Shown here: positions 46,829-57,703 of the stretch, piece by piece | Layout: each line of letters opens with the position of its first letter | Position numbering within the stretch: position 1 is the first letter of the stretch | From: Arion vulgaris | Lineage: Eukaryota; Mollusca; Gastropoda; Stylommatophora; Arionidae | Length of the DNA stretch: 64,000 bases | Assembly: GCA_020796225.1 (NCBI GenBank) | Contig: CM036758.1 | Coordinates: 62,650,774-62,714,773, forward strand | Direction of reading: 5' to 3' | Translations under genes and position numbers: made by a program | The notes under the pieces: generated by a model | Database searches by the model: none | Seen by the model: only the letters and a program-made list of their open reading frames with translations | Told to the model about the DNA's origin: nothing

Positions 46829-46858
46829 CGAGAGTCGCAGTAGCGTAGTTGGTAGCGT
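46829..46858 (+). mobile_element. SINE S2, head only
   Basis: GAGAGTCGCAGTAGCGTAGT TGGTAGCG is the S2 head, after which the 10-bp array takes over. Confidence 0.55.
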
Positions 46859-47078
46859 AAGGAAAAGTAAAGAAACGTAAAGAAACGTAAGGAAACGTAA
46901 AGAAACGTAAAGAAACGTAAGGAAACGTAAGGGAACGTAAGGAAACGTAAAGAAACGTAAAGAAACGTAAAGAAACGTAAAGAAACTTAAAGAAACGTAA
47001 GGAAACGTAAAGAAACGTAAGGGAACGTAAAGAAACGTAAAGAAATGTAAAGAAACGTAAAGAAACGTAAAGATACAA
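46853..47078. repeat. 10-bp minisatellite, about 22 copies
   Basis: Unit AAAGAAACGT with AAGGAAACGT variants. It begins about 10 bp from the donor of zinc-finger exon 2. Confidence 0.95.
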
Positions 47079-47087
47079 TGAACAAAC

Positions 47088-47359
47088 TTTTGATAATCTG
47101 TCAATAGTTTCCTCATGAGTTCTGTAGTATCCAAGTTTGTAGCAGATTTCAGAGCCTCAAAGTCCTGGTAGATATCCGAAGGTAAAGCGATGTGTGGATC
47201 TGTGGATGCCTGGGACAGCTTCAGATAATGCCTGGATATTGGTGTCTTGTCGAACAGTGCCGATGTGTTGCTTGGTGTTCTTCGATCTTGTTGGAGAATT
47301 TGTGATAACCCACTTAGTGTTGATGACTCATGTGTTGTAGTTATTTTGGATGTCAGTAT
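47088..47359 (-). CDS. zinc-finger gene, exon 2
   Basis: The acceptor TATATATTTACAG is followed by ILTSKITTTHESSTL, GLSQILQQDRRTPSN and IYQDFEALKSATNLD, ending ELMRKLLTDYQ plus two bases. The donor GTTTGT is weaker than consensus but plausible. The two leftover bases join the first base of the 44887 exon to give AAG (Lys). Codon use and lack of simple repeats make it look like real coding sequence. A 10-bp minisatellite begins only about 10 bp beyond the donor; the open frame running through that array is intronic, not protein. Confidence 0.65.
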
Positions 47360-47423
47360 CTGTAAATATATATACATACATTTTGTAATACTTCATTGAA
47401 GCTATATACTAAATGACGAAATA

Positions 47424-47685
47424 TACAGGGTGTTCAACTTAAAAGCAGCCCGTGAATGGAGCTAATCTGGCATATATGTATGGAAATGAGAAGGTTCAGT
47501 TATGACGTAGTATAGGTCAAGGTTGTGTGACGGTGTGTAATTGTAGTGCGGGAAGGGGCGATGAACAAATGTGACGTAGGACGAGCTAGTCAGAACCGGT
47601 TTAAATAGTAAATAAACACAACTCAATGTGTACCTGGCAAGTTTCGAATTGTCAATGGGGCTGCTATTATCTTGAACACCCTGTA
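47424..47685. mobile_element. mariner-like MITE, copy 3
   Basis: TA flanks, and a right end identical in type to copy 2. It lies just upstream of exon 2 of the zinc-finger gene. Confidence 0.8.
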
Positions 47686-47894
47686 TAAAAAAGAAGCTTT
47701 GCTTTAACCCCATTTCTCTTGCGTTCACCCGGTATAAATTCACTATTAGTCAGGGCGCTTGGTACTTGTGACTGGTTTTTGCGTGAAGGCATGCTTTCCT
47801 TATTATAAGTGTCATCCACCGTACAGGCGTGCCTTCTTTTACTTCAGAGGCTACTTTCACTTTTAATATATCTTTCCCCATTTGCTTAACTCTT

Positions 47895-48280
47895 GGTTGA
47901 TAGGATCAGCATCATTGCACTTCGTTGAGTAGCCCTGTGTGCTCCAGTCTCTTTCTTACACAAGAAGATCTCAGCGACAGTGCATGACGTCCGTAGCATC
48001 GGTGAGGGTCCTCGATGTAATGTTAGAAAAGGTGAAAATATTTTGTAGAAATTTTTTTTTGTTGGTATCTTTCTAATGAAATTTGTCCTGGCAGCGACTT
48101 TCTAGTCTGCATTTTTTCGATTTTGAGCTGCGTCGCGTTCTTTTACCTGCTTAACTTACCTGCGGAACCCGGAATCTACGTTTTATCGTCCGTCTCCGAT
48201 AGAATTAGGAACTCGATCGTACCTACACTGAGGTAAGAGATCTCTGGAATCTGGAAAAATATCTCGATGGCTTCACGAGA
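47895..48280 (-). mobile_element. SINE S3, reverse copy
   Basis: It is the reverse complement of 45680-46075, colinear throughout. Confidence 0.7.
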
Positions 48281-48329
48281 AAGCGTACAGAGTACCTTTG
48301 TAACGAGAGCCGAGCAAATAACTTCTATG

Positions 48330-48720
48330 ATACAGTGCCCCCTTTACCTCTACGATACAGTGCCCCCTTTACCTCTACGCTACAGTGCCGCCTTTACCTC
48401 TACGCTACAGTGCCGCCTTTACCTCTACGCCACAGTGCCGCCTTTACCTCTACGCTACAGTGCCGCCTTTACCTCTACGCTACAGTGCCGCCTTTACCTC
48501 TACGCCACAGTGCCGCCTTTACCTCTACGCCACAGTGCCGCCTTTACCTCTACGCCACAGTGCCGCCTTTACCTCTACGCCACAGTGCCGCCTTTACCTC
48601 TACGCCACAGTGCCGCCTTTACCTCTACGCTACAGTGCCGCCTTTACCTCTACGCTACAGTGCCCCCTTTACCTCTACGCTACAGTGCCGCCTTTACCTC
48701 TACACTACAGTGCCCCCTTT
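48330..48720. repeat. 25-bp minisatellite, about 15 copies
   Basis: The core is TACAGTGCCGCCTTTACCTC plus TACGC. It is open in three frames (25 is not a multiple of 3) and not coding. Confidence 0.95.
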
Positions 48721-48780
48721 GCTTAAATTTTAATACAGACATACTAAAAACAACAATTTTTACACTCTGCTTTTAAAAAC

Positions 48781-49060
48781 AGAGAGCCGCTGTAGCGTAG
48801 TTGTTAGTGAACTCGCTACTCAAGGCTGGTGGTCTGGGTTCAGCTCCCGCAATGCTCGTGGAATTTTTCCCGACCGCGACGGCTCTCAGGTCGACCCAGC
48901 CTCAAGTGGGTACCAGACATGCTCTGGGAAAGTAAAGGTGGCCTGCGTGATGCTGACCACATCACCCATCGTGTGCCGACGGTCAATGAAAATACAGGCC
49001 TAACACTGTATTGACCTATATACCACGAGGTATGAAAGAGTTCCTTTACTTTACTTACTT
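48781..49060 (+). mobile_element. SINE S2, near full copy
   Basis: It carries a head with GCGTAGTTGTTAGTG and GGGTTCAGCTCCC. The body matches 101-343, ending in CCTTTACTTTACTT. Confidence 0.7.
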
Positions 49061-49174
49061 TTTTGAAAACAACATTTCTAATGAAGTAATCTTAAACAAA
49101 ATGTATTGTAGGTTTTTTTATTTTGCGAACCAGAACGTCATTTCGTATAACCGAATATTTTGTAGTGTGTTAAA

Positions 49175-49315
49175 AACTCACAATATAGATGGAGACTGCA
49201 GTAAAACTATGTAGAATGGAGAAACACGTAATAACAAAGTACTGTAGTTTTACAAAATACGAAAACAATGACAATACACAGCAACGTTTCGACCAAAAGG
49301 GCCTTTTTGTGTTAA
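49175..49315 (-). repeat. TCGAAACGTTGC repeat, copy near 49.2 kb
   Basis: This is the same family as the 17540 and 58360 copies, truncated after the GGTCGAAACG core. Confidence 0.5.
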
Positions 49316-49644
49316 AAACTCAAGTTTATAAATTTAATTTCCGTATCATTTGAAGAGTTATACACAAGAAGAACCAAAATAACCTTGTGAATAATTGAGT
49401 TTATATATCCTGTTTTGGTTCGTGAGATAGTTTGTCAGAATATTGGTACTACTAAAACGGTTTGTCCTCTGGCGTATCGTTATGTCAAAGTTAATAGACT
49501 TCTTTGCGGAAATTTTGGTTTCGTCTGTTGTTGCAAAGTATTTCAAACTACCTCATTTTGTGTTTTGATATATCGAAAAGTTAAGACAGAGAAATGGAAG
49601 TTTTGCTGTTTAAATAGTGGATAAACAGAATAGAACTGTGGGTG
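49316..49644. other. intron sequence, nothing recognised
   Basis: Zinc-finger gene intron 1. No motif is visible. Confidence 0.4.
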
Positions 49645-49890
49645 TCTCCATGGCGAATTGATTAAGTCTTTTCCCTGTCGTTCTGATGGATGTGGGTTCG
49701 AATCCGGATCGAGTCACATGTGCAATTTTTCTTTTCATTAGCGGAGAGTTTTGCATCAAAGCACGTACTCCGTAGCTTCAGATATCTCTGTAAAAAATAC
49801 ACTCGTGAATCGAACCTACTGCCCGGACTCGAACCCACGACCTTCGATATTACGGCATAACCACTTAGACACAGTGCACCCCCTCCATTC
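49645..49890 (+). mobile_element. SINE S6, two heads facing each other
   Basis: GGGTTCGAATCCGGATCGAG at the left, and at the right ACTCGAACCCACGACCTTCG, a reversed head. It is probably two truncated copies. Confidence 0.6.
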
Positions 49891-50040
49891 TTCCTAAACA
49901 CTAGTATTAGTACTTAAGTACTGAAGTAGGAGAGATTTCTATACTAAAACTACATACATCGTGTAGTAAAGAAATATAGATGATGCGGGAAGAGTAAAAA
50001 AGATAAGGTGGGCAGGAAGGTGGAATATATATATATATAT

Positions 50041-50684
50041 ATGTTAAGGGATAACTTAAAGAGAGTATTCTCCCATTACTTCCTCTATTTTTGGATTGAG
50101 TTAAGAAAGAACACAGAAGTTTCGTTCGCGTGTTGGTTGGCAAGGTAGCAAGACATGTCCCAAATAAGGAAGAAGTGTTATTCGTTCGATGGCATGGCAC
50201 GTTAAGACTGAACTCTGTGGGCAGGTCCCGTGTGAGCGTGCTCTCAGTGTTCTAACTGAGAATTTTCTTTGTACGTGAGCAAAGTATTTGAGATGTGTTA
50301 TAACGGGTTCCGTGCTCGTGTGAGACTAAATCTGGTTGTGGACTGTTTACATGCTCGTCGAATTTTATTTCTGCAGGGAGAAGGGGTGTTCTAGTTCGGG
50401 AATGGTCGTTAAGAATTAACAAAGAACGAAATTGTTTAATCACCTTCACGTAGCATGTCCTTTATAGAATTTCACTCTCATCATATCCTAACTTAGAGAC
50501 TCTTAATCTTTAGCCTGTTCTCCTGCCTCCTTCGTTCGTCATGTTTAATGTTTATTTAATAGATTGTTGCTACCATCGTCTCAGTTGTCCCACGCCTCAT
50601 CTTCCGGATACCAAGCATTACATTATTTCTGTTAAACTCTGACAGTTAACGTGACTAAACTATATATATTTTTTGTGGATTGCA
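50041..50684. other. possible LTR-like segment
   Basis: It begins TGTTAAGGGATAAC after a TA run and ends near CTGACAGTTAACG. The start resembles some retroelement LTRs, but no clean target duplication or matching 3' end is found. Confidence 0.25.
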
Positions 50685-51075
50685 TGATTGATAGGACCAT
50701 CATCAGTGCACTACGGTGAGTAACCATGTGTGCTCCGATCTCTTTCTTACAAGAAAGATCTCAACTGCACGACCTCCATTTTTTATATTTTTTAATCGAT
50801 CCAGAAGCACGAGCATTCAGCTCTTCGGCTCGGTGCAGTGGACATTGTAACCCTTCGGTTCGGTGCCACGAACACCGTGAATCTGGTGAACTTGTGGCTT
50901 TTCTGCCAGCCCGCGGAATTAAACCAGTACTCACAGGAAGCTTGTCATCCGTAGTCCAACGCGCTACGAACACGATGGGTAGACGGGCGACCTACATAGC
51001 ACCGGCGAGGATCCTCGATGTAATTTTGAAAATGGTGAAGATATTTAATAGATTGGTAGAAGATACGATTAGCTC
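50685..51075 (-). mobile_element. SINE S3, reverse copy split by SINE S1
   Basis: S3 sequence at 50685-50776 resumes at about 50991-51075. CGACCT is present on both sides of the inserted S1 copy. Confidence 0.6.
50777..50990 (-). mobile_element. SINE S1, copy 6 (nested in S3)
   Basis: It starts with a T-rich run and CGATCCAGAAGCAC, and ends CACGATGGGTAGACGGGC. CGACCT flanks both sides. Confidence 0.75.
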
Positions 51076-51124
51076 GTTTCACTACTAACAATAGACATGA
51101 GCTAAAGAAGATTAAATGAGGAAC

Positions 51125-51380
51125 TGGCGCCCGAGTGGTTACTGGGGCCCAAATTTGGGTGTAAAGAATAGAACCACTGTTACCTGCCACGCATGTCGTA
51201 AGAGGCGACTAAGGAGGTTTGGCTGAAATCGGATGCACATGTCCTAAACTTGTAGAAATATATGCGTTTAGGGGCCTACCAAACCAATGTGCAACGTATA
51301 CACGTTCTTGGCAAAGATCAAACATATCACAAAGAATGATTAAAACTGGTCGTAATGAACGAACGCAAAAAAGAAATGAG
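51125..51380 (+). mobile_element. SINE S5, copy 1
   Basis: A head GGCGCCCGAGTGGTTACTGG is tRNA-like. The central block CGCATGTCGTAAGAGGCGAC is followed by AACGTATACACGTTCTTGGC. Confidence 0.75.
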
Positions 51381-51449
51381 GAACAAACATGACCTTAGAC
51401 AAAATGTAAACAACTAAAACCAGTGTGGAATGGAACGGATAGGAAAATA

Positions 51450-52060
51450 AAGATCAGAATTCTAAGAACATGCATATTCCCAGTGAAAACGTTTGGGTAT
51501 GAGTCATGGACAAGGCAGTGGAAAAATATATTGTGCTTTTAGATATAATTGTTACAGAAGAGACCTCGTATACAATGAACAAAGAATAGAACAAATAGAT
51601 CTATCCAGAAGGAACTCAAAGTCAAAGATATCTAACTGATGCTACAAAAAAGGAAATTGTAGTGTTTTGACAATTTTTGTTCCGATCCAGAAGCACTTGA
51701 GCTTTCATGGCACGGTGCCATGGACATCGTAACCCTTCGGTTCGGTGCCACGAACACCGTAAATCTGGAGAACCTGTGATTTTTCTGCCAGTTCGCGGAA
51801 TTGAACCCGCACTCACAGAGGGCTTGTCACACCGTCGTCAACGCGCTACGAACACGCTGGGCAGGCGGTCATTTTTGACATATAAAGAGACACGAAGGGT
51901 TAGAGAGACTATTATAGAAGGAGGTATCACTGCAAAGAAGAGAAGAGAAAGACCGCGGAAAAGATGAATTCAGGATGTAACTGATGATTTGAGTATGAGG
52001 TTGCAGAGGCGGACCAACTTCACACCGAAGTTTTGGGATCTTCGATACAATACATAGTAT
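51450..52060 (+). mobile_element. LINE 3' fragment split by a SINE
   Basis: It reads LKTFGYESWTRQWKN-like sequence, then IKRHEGLERLL, EGGITAKKRRERPRKR and TDDLSMRLQRRTNF. The SINE at 51673-51872 cuts KCFDIKRH; removing it and one TTTTGACA copy restores the frame. Confidence 0.7.
51673..51872 (-). mobile_element. SINE S1, copy 7 (nested in a LINE)
   Basis: The target duplication is TTTTGACA (51665-51672 and 51873-51880). Confidence 0.8.
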
Positions 52061-52344
52061 AATGATTAACTTTATAAAAGTGTTCTTTGTCTATGTTTTA
52101 ACGTTTCTATCTTCGTTATAGTCAGTGTTTGGCATTTGTTTTATTTCCGGGAACATCAAACACTTGTCTAATCTCTTCTTTATTTTATTACTAGCCCTAA
52201 CGCGTTCGCTTCCCTCAACCTTTCTTTCTCGTGTGCGATTTTCAGCAGTGTCGGATTGTCTGTTTATGTATCCAGAATTTAAGATTTAAAAAATATTTAT
52301 TTCAACAATTTTCTCTTCATTTTTTTTACCACTTTTGTGCTTCT

Positions 52345-52610
52345 TCTTCTTCTTCTTCGACGCTCCATATCGACCACTTGTTAAACCACTCTTTGTGATA
52401 TGTATGTGATCTGAGCTTAAGAGCGATTGAACGCTGGGCCATTTATTTGTCTACAAGTAGACCAGCACATTCGATTTCTGGGATGCTTTTTATTTACTAG
52501 GGTAGCTTCCCAAGTTCCTACATCAGTTGCCTCTTACGAAATGCCTTGTAGGTCACAGTGGTACTAACATTTGCTCCCTTTGCGAGCCTCGGCAACACGC
52601 GGATGTTTGT
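52345..52610 (-). mobile_element. SINE S4, copy 4
   Basis: It runs from TTCTTCTTCTTCTTCGACGC to GCGAGCCTCGGCAACACG. Confidence 0.7.
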
Positions 52611-53067
52611 GAGTGCAATTTTGTAGATTTTTAAAATGTGAGATGAAAACAAACAAATAGTAACCATTCCACTTCATATGCAAGTTGTATGATATGCAAG
52701 TATAAAAAAGAGACGGGCTTAGAAAGGACGACATCGGAATAAAATTGAGTACAACAAATACTGAGCTTCATCAAGAAACAACAAATTTAATTTCGGCCAC
52801 ATAAGCAGATTACCAACAGACAATCGTCTCAAAGAGTAACGTTACTCCGATACAGTGGGTATAAAGCAAAAGATCGCCCCCCGCAAAATGTGGAAATAAG
52901 AAATAACAGAGGCAGTGGAAAAAACACCATTTATGAAGCGCACACAAAAGCCCGTTCTAGAAATCTCTTCTTAACTTGACACTGTAAGGCAAAACAGGAT
53001 TAGGGAAAAGGAAAACGTATCTATTCAACTTAATTTGAAAGTAACAGAAAGGAAATGAAAGAGAGTG
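52611..53067. other. intron sequence, nothing recognised
   Basis: It includes a stretch (52910-52990) resembling the reverse of 9900-9970 (GAACGGGCTTTTGTGCGCAC), an unclassified dispersed repeat. Confidence 0.35.
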
Positions 53068-53098
53068 TGTGTGGATATGTGTGTGTGTGTGTGTATGT

Positions 53099-53142
<44 letters not shown>

Positions 53143-53143
53143 A
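53068..53143. repeat. GT then GA microsatellite
   Basis: A GT run followed by a GAGA run. Confidence 0.9.
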
Positions 53144-53339
53144 GCTCAAGAAAGAACACGAAAGAGTAGTAGAGGTAAGTTCTAACCTGTTTGTGCCTAA
53201 CAATGATGCAGGTATGAGATAACAACGCAGGTGAGATTTGTAAAGCAATAAACGTGAGAGACAAGACGGAAGTCTTGAGAAATAAACTATCTCTCTTACG
53301 CTAGCTAAAATAAGAACAATTGTTTTTTTAATCTTGTTG

Positions 53340-53600
53340 TCTAAATGGTCTAAGAACTCAGGATTGACTAATTGCACCGGGTTTACCCCATATGGCCCAG
53401 TCTCTCTCCGCATAAATAGCATATAATATAAATATTATCCCCCCTGTTGATAATATCGTGCAAAGCACGAATTTTGCAACCCGGCAAAATTCCTTGTAGT
53501 CTACGAAAAAATGAGCTTGTGAACTTGCGTTCTAGTTCCGAACCCACGACGTTCAGAAAGCATTCAACGGATTAACCATTTAGCTCCAGGGACACTTTCT
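53340..53600 (-). mobile_element. SINE S6, copy 4
   Basis: It carries GACTAATTGCACCGGGTTTA, then CGAACCCACGACGTTCAGAA and ACCATTTAGCTCC. Confidence 0.6.
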
Positions 53601-53639
53601 TGTTTTCTACAAAATGATAAAGATATAAGAACCATATAG

Positions 53640-53990
53640 TTACTTAGTTTGTTCCTTTCGTGTCAAAGGCGGCACATAGGGCAGAGGTTTTAGATCTCCA
53701 TGTGATGTGGTTCGTTGCTAGCAGTTGGAGATCTTGTATGGTTTTACATCCCAATAGTTTACTTTCTTGTTGGATGGTTCTTCGAAGGGTGGTCTTTGGT
53801 CTTCCATGTTTTCTTTTCCCAACTGGTGACCACATAAGGACTTGTCGATTTAGTCTCTTTTCGTCTAATCTAATAACATGACCTAAATATTTCCACCTTC
53901 GTTTCCTTATAATATTTGATATAGGTTGTTGGTGTATTCTATCTCTCACTATGTTGTTAGAAAAGAAATCACTCCATTTTACCTTCAGTA
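53640..53990 (-). mobile_element. LINE 3' fragment
   Basis: It reads RKRRWKYLGHVIRLDEKRLN, then WSPVGKRKHGRPKTTLRRTI and ATNHITWRSKTSALCA. It is one of the best preserved tails and is open over 101 codons. Confidence 0.8.
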
Positions 53991-54099
53991 ATTAGTAAGA
54001 ACCATATAGATGATGTAATAATACATGATGAAATGGATTACAACAAAATGTTGTAACGATGTTTGTAAGTAATGACTCCAACAAGAAAATAAACAACAT

Positions 54100-54480
54100 T
54101 CATCATCACCAAGGTGCGTATCCTTTATAGGACGTTGCTCTCTTTGCAGCGCATCTGAAATTCACTCTGTCTCTAGCCAGTTCACCCACTTCGTCGATGG
54201 TCATGTTCATGGTTTCTTTAATATCTTGTACCCATCTTCTTCTTGGTCTGCTCTGCCTCTGCGTCCTGGGACCCAGCCCTCTAATATTGTTCTTTCCAGG
54301 TCATCGTGACCCTTGATGTGACCAAAGTATCTAATTATTCTGTCTAGCACATTGTTTATCAGCCAATTCTCTTTAACATTTAGTTCTTTTAGGACATCAG
54401 TGTTCTTTCTATTTTCTGTCCATGGTATTCGTAGGATCTTTCTGTAGCATTTAGTTTCAAACACAACTAGTTAAACAAAA
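54100..54480 (-). mobile_element. LINE 3' fragment
   Basis: It reads FETKCYRKILRIPWTENRKN, then LKELNVKENWLINNVLDRII and RYFGHIKGHDDLERTILEG, followed by frame-shifted DEVGELARDRVNF. It is a typical RTE-like tail. Confidence 0.8.
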
Positions 54481-54508
54481 TAAATTACCACAAAACCATA
54501 CATTGCAC

Positions 54509-54895
54509 CAGCGTTTCCCAAAGTGGGTGGTACCGTCCCCTGTGGGCGCTGAAGCTTTCCAGGGGAGCGATAGTGGGTTCAGAAGCATGTGAGGAGAGTG
54601 TTTTTTTCGTGATTTTCCATTGTATAATCCTTAAAAATTTGAACTCTGCATCTTAATTCATCTTATGCCCATTTAACACGATAATTTTGTTCATAAATTT
54701 TCTATTTCATGAATATAATCATTTGAAAATTGACCATGTATGACAGAAATATATATCAATTTTTCTATGTCAAAGAGAAAATAGGGCATGTATATATATA
54801 TCGAAGGGGGCGTTGGCAAACTGTTATAATGTGGAGGGAGGGCGTTACAAAGTTTATGACGTGCAAAGTGGGCCGAAAAAGTTTGAGAATCTATG
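54509..54895 (+). mobile_element. hAT-like MITE family B, copy 4
   Basis: It runs from CAGCGTTTCCCAAAGTGGGT to TTTGAGAATCTATG; flanks CATTGCAC / TATTACAC. Confidence 0.75.
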
Positions 54896-54954
54896 TATTA
54901 CACGATCAGCAACAATATTGAATCTATGTGATAGTAGAATTAATGATACTTTCA

Positions 54955-55150
54955 GTTTCAGTTTGGAATATCTTCATTGCACTCCAGACATGTCCATCGT
55001 TGCTCCGATCTCCTTCGCAATATCCCCAACAGCGTCCAGCGACTGACCGTACAAGTTCGATTTTGATTGATGAGCCTAGTCGTATACCTGTTATGCTGTT
55101 CTTTTCTTGCTACTCCAATCTTCAAACCCAACTCATGTTTCTCTTCTTCT
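54955..55150 (-). mobile_element. LINE C-terminal fragment (family of 27376-27925)
   Basis: It reads LGLKIGVARKEQHNRYTTRL, then INQNRTCTVSRWTLLGI and SEQRWTCLECNEDIPN. It is colinear with 27740-27900. Confidence 0.7.
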
Positions 55151-55405
55151 TTGCGTTCGTTCTTTACGACCAATTTTAATCACTCTTTGTGATATGTTTG
55201 ATCTTTGTCAAGAACATGTATACGTTGCACATTGGTTTGGTAGGCCCCTAAACGCATAGACTTCTACACGTTTAGGACATGTGCATCCGATTTCATTCAA
55301 ACCTCCTTAGCCGCCTCTTACGACATGCGTGATAGGTAACAGTGGTTCTATTTTGACACCCAAATTTGGGCCTCGGTAACCACTCGGGCGCACCAACTCC
55401 TGCAA
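55150..55405 (-). mobile_element. SINE S5, copy 2
   Basis: It is the reverse complement of 51125-51380, ending CACTCGGGCGCACC. Confidence 0.75.
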
Positions 55406-55424
55406 ACTAGTAATTGACGTGGAT

Positions 55425-55862
55425 TGGTTTAAATGAAAATCTTGTTTGCGGCCTCACTCTATGAGGGCGTTCAAAATAATACATTATAATGCTACACAGA
55501 AAATAGCAACATGCGAAATGAGATGTCTCCGCAAAGTCACCAACAACACAAGAATCGACAGAGTAACAAATACCATCATCAGAGAAAAGGTTGGAACAAG
55601 ACCGTGCTTGAATTATATAGCAAAACAGAGAATAAAGTGGTTTTGCCACTTAGTAAGAATGCGAACAGACCAAACTGCCTATGAAGCTTTCCACAACAGA
55701 ATATCAGGAAGGAAGGCGAGAGGAAGACCAAGAAAAATGTGGATAGATAACGTAGTTGAATTCTGCCAGGGGACTAAGAAAACCATCACACAAGCCACCA
55801 GAGAAGCGCAAGACAAATACATAAAACTACGACACTGGGTTAACAGCCCGGTAACAGTGTGC
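55425..55862 (+). mobile_element. LINE 3' fragment that feeds the 80-bp array
   Basis: It reads CEMRCLRKVTNNTRIDRVTN, then YIAKQRIKWFCHLVRMRTDQ and SGRKARGRPRKMWIDNVVEF, ending REAQDKYIKLRHWVNSPVTV. The final ~80 bp are repeated downstream. Confidence 0.8.
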
Positions 55863-56188
55863 TGACAACACAAGACACCAGAGAAACACAAGACAAATAC
55901 ATAAAACTACGACACTGGGTTAACAACCCGGTAACAGTGTGTTGACAACACAAGTCATCAGAGAAACACAAGACAAATACATAAAACCACGACACTGGGT
56001 TAACAACCTGGTAACATTGTGATGACAACACAAGTCACCAGAGAAACACAAGACAAATACATAAAACCACGACACTGGGTTAACAACCTGGTAACAGTGT
56101 GTTGACAACACAACTCATCAGAGAAACACAAGACAAATACATAAAACCACGACACTGGGTTAACAACCCGGTAACAGTGTGCTGACAA
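55783..56188. repeat. 80-bp tandem repeat from a LINE 3' end, about five copies
   Basis: Each unit holds CAGAGAAACACAAGACAAAT, CGACACTGGGTTAACAACCC and GTAACAGTGTG. The first unit is the LINE's own C-terminus. Confidence 0.9.
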
Positions 56189-56249
56189 AGAAGAAGAAGA
56201 ATAGGAATTTATAGTTAGTTAATGGCCACCTTTATATGTATTGACTAAA

Positions 56250-56470
56250 TATGTTGTTTTATCACTAGTATCTATAGTTATGTTTACTAGTCTGATCCTG
56301 GCTCTTCATCACGTCATCATCAGTCTATGCCTGCTTTCTTTAATTTTTAATATTTGGTTCCCTGGAACTTTGTCTGTGCTTACCTTGATGTGCACTAGTT
56401 GGTTTTCTAATAATTTATCATTAGTCTATATTTGGCCTTTTACGTCTTTACAGACGGTCTTGGAACGCTC
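56250..56470 (-). mobile_element. possible LINE 3' UTR remnant
   Basis: It carries the ACCGTCTGTAAAGACG hairpin and AAAAGGCCA tail (56435-56462, minus strand) shared with the LINE ends at 11957 and 59494. The rest is not recognisable. Confidence 0.4.
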
Positions 56471-56539
56471 ATACTTTCGTCTTTCGTAACTGTTGATTTC
56501 CGTGTTGTGTCTGGGCTGAAAGCTGATATATCAGTTATT

Positions 56540-56793
56540 TTTGTCGCCCGAGTGGTTACCGGGCCCAAATTTGGGGTGTAAAGAATAGAACCACTGTTAC
56601 CTGCCATGCATGTCGTAAGAGGCGACTAAGGAGGTTTGGCTGAAATCGGATGCACATGTCCTAAACGTATACAAGTCTATGCGTTTAGGGCCTACCAAAC
56701 CAATGTGCAACGTATACACGTTCTTGGCAAAGATCAAACATATCACAGAGTGATTAAGATTGGTCGTAAAGAACGAACGCAAAGAAGAAGAAG
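56540..56793 (+). mobile_element. SINE S5, copy 3
   Basis: It runs from GTCGCCCGAGTGGTTACCGG to GAACGCAAAGAAGAAGAAG, very close to copy 1. Confidence 0.75.
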
Positions 56794-56884
56794 TTATTTT
56801 TTTTATAAAACAGCTTTCTTTCTAAGTAATTATATAACTCCTAAACCACAAAAGCTCCCAATGGATTACTGTCTCTGAGTGAAT

Positions 56885-57068
56885 CTGCTTCTTTTGTCAG
56901 CACACTGTTACCGGGTTGTTAACCCAGTGTCGTGGTTTTATGTATTTGTCTTGCGCTTCTCTGGTGACTTGTGTGATGGTTTTCTTAGTCCCTGGCAGAA
57001 TTCAACTACGTTATCTATCCACCTTTTCCTCGGTCTTCCTCTCACCTTCCTTCCTGATATTTTGTTGT
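56885..57068 (-). mobile_element. LINE 3' fragment (family of 55425-55862)
   Basis: On the minus strand it reads GRKVRGRPRKRWIDNVVEFC, then QGLRKPSHKSPEK, and ends in GTAACAGTGTGCTGACAAAA. Confidence 0.7.
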
Positions 57069-57117
57069 GGAAAGAACGTTTTAAATGTTTCTGTTATACG
57101 TCTCATTGGTTTAAAGA

Positions 57118-57325
57118 CAAAAGATTGACTTCATTGCAATGGATTTTTCACATATGACTCCGTTCCTGTCGAAAGAAATTGTGCGCCATCTGCAGAATTT
57201 GTTGCACAAACTCCGTATCTCCAACAATGCTAGGAATTTCATGAAATATATGTGGCTCGATCGATATTCAAACACACAACATTCAGAACGACAGGCAAAC
57301 GTCTTAATCCCTTCACCATAGAGAC
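57118..57325 (-). mobile_element. SINE S6, copy 5
   Basis: It carries ATTGACTTCATTGCAATGGA, a reversed head (ATTCAGAACGACAGGCAAAC), and CCCTTCACCATAGAG. Confidence 0.6.
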
Positions 57326-57539
57326 CATCAACTGTTATAGGTATACAAAAGTCTGGCTGTAAACTGTAACTTAAAGTAACAAACGTCCTTTTTTTAAAAT
57401 TGTCAAAGATATCGAAGAACAAAATGAAATTCTACATCTGGTCTTGAAGTCACTTCAACATCGCCTCCGTTTCATGTTTCATGTTATATAAGTATTATAA
57501 ATATAGTCTGGACAACCACTAGTGACAACTGTTATAAGA

Positions 57540-57612
57540 AAGAAAAGATGGAGATATGTTGGACACACCTTGAGGAGAAATGATTCATCTCTCCATTTTA
57601 AGTGTAAAAAGT
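57540..57612 (+). mobile_element. short LINE fragment
   Basis: It reads RKKRWRYVGHTLRRNDSSLH, the conserved tail motif. Nothing more is preserved. Confidence 0.55.
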
Positions 57613-57703
57613 ATGAAGCTAAAGAGACTGAGATCAACACAGTTTGTAAAAGTCAAACACTGTACACTTACTCTATTTAAACACTTAATATCTCAAATCT
57701 TAC

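Noticed and set aside
48267..48776. Three overlapping 110-170 codon frames
   Set aside because: A 25-bp repeat shifts through all frames, so every frame is open. No coding signature is seen.
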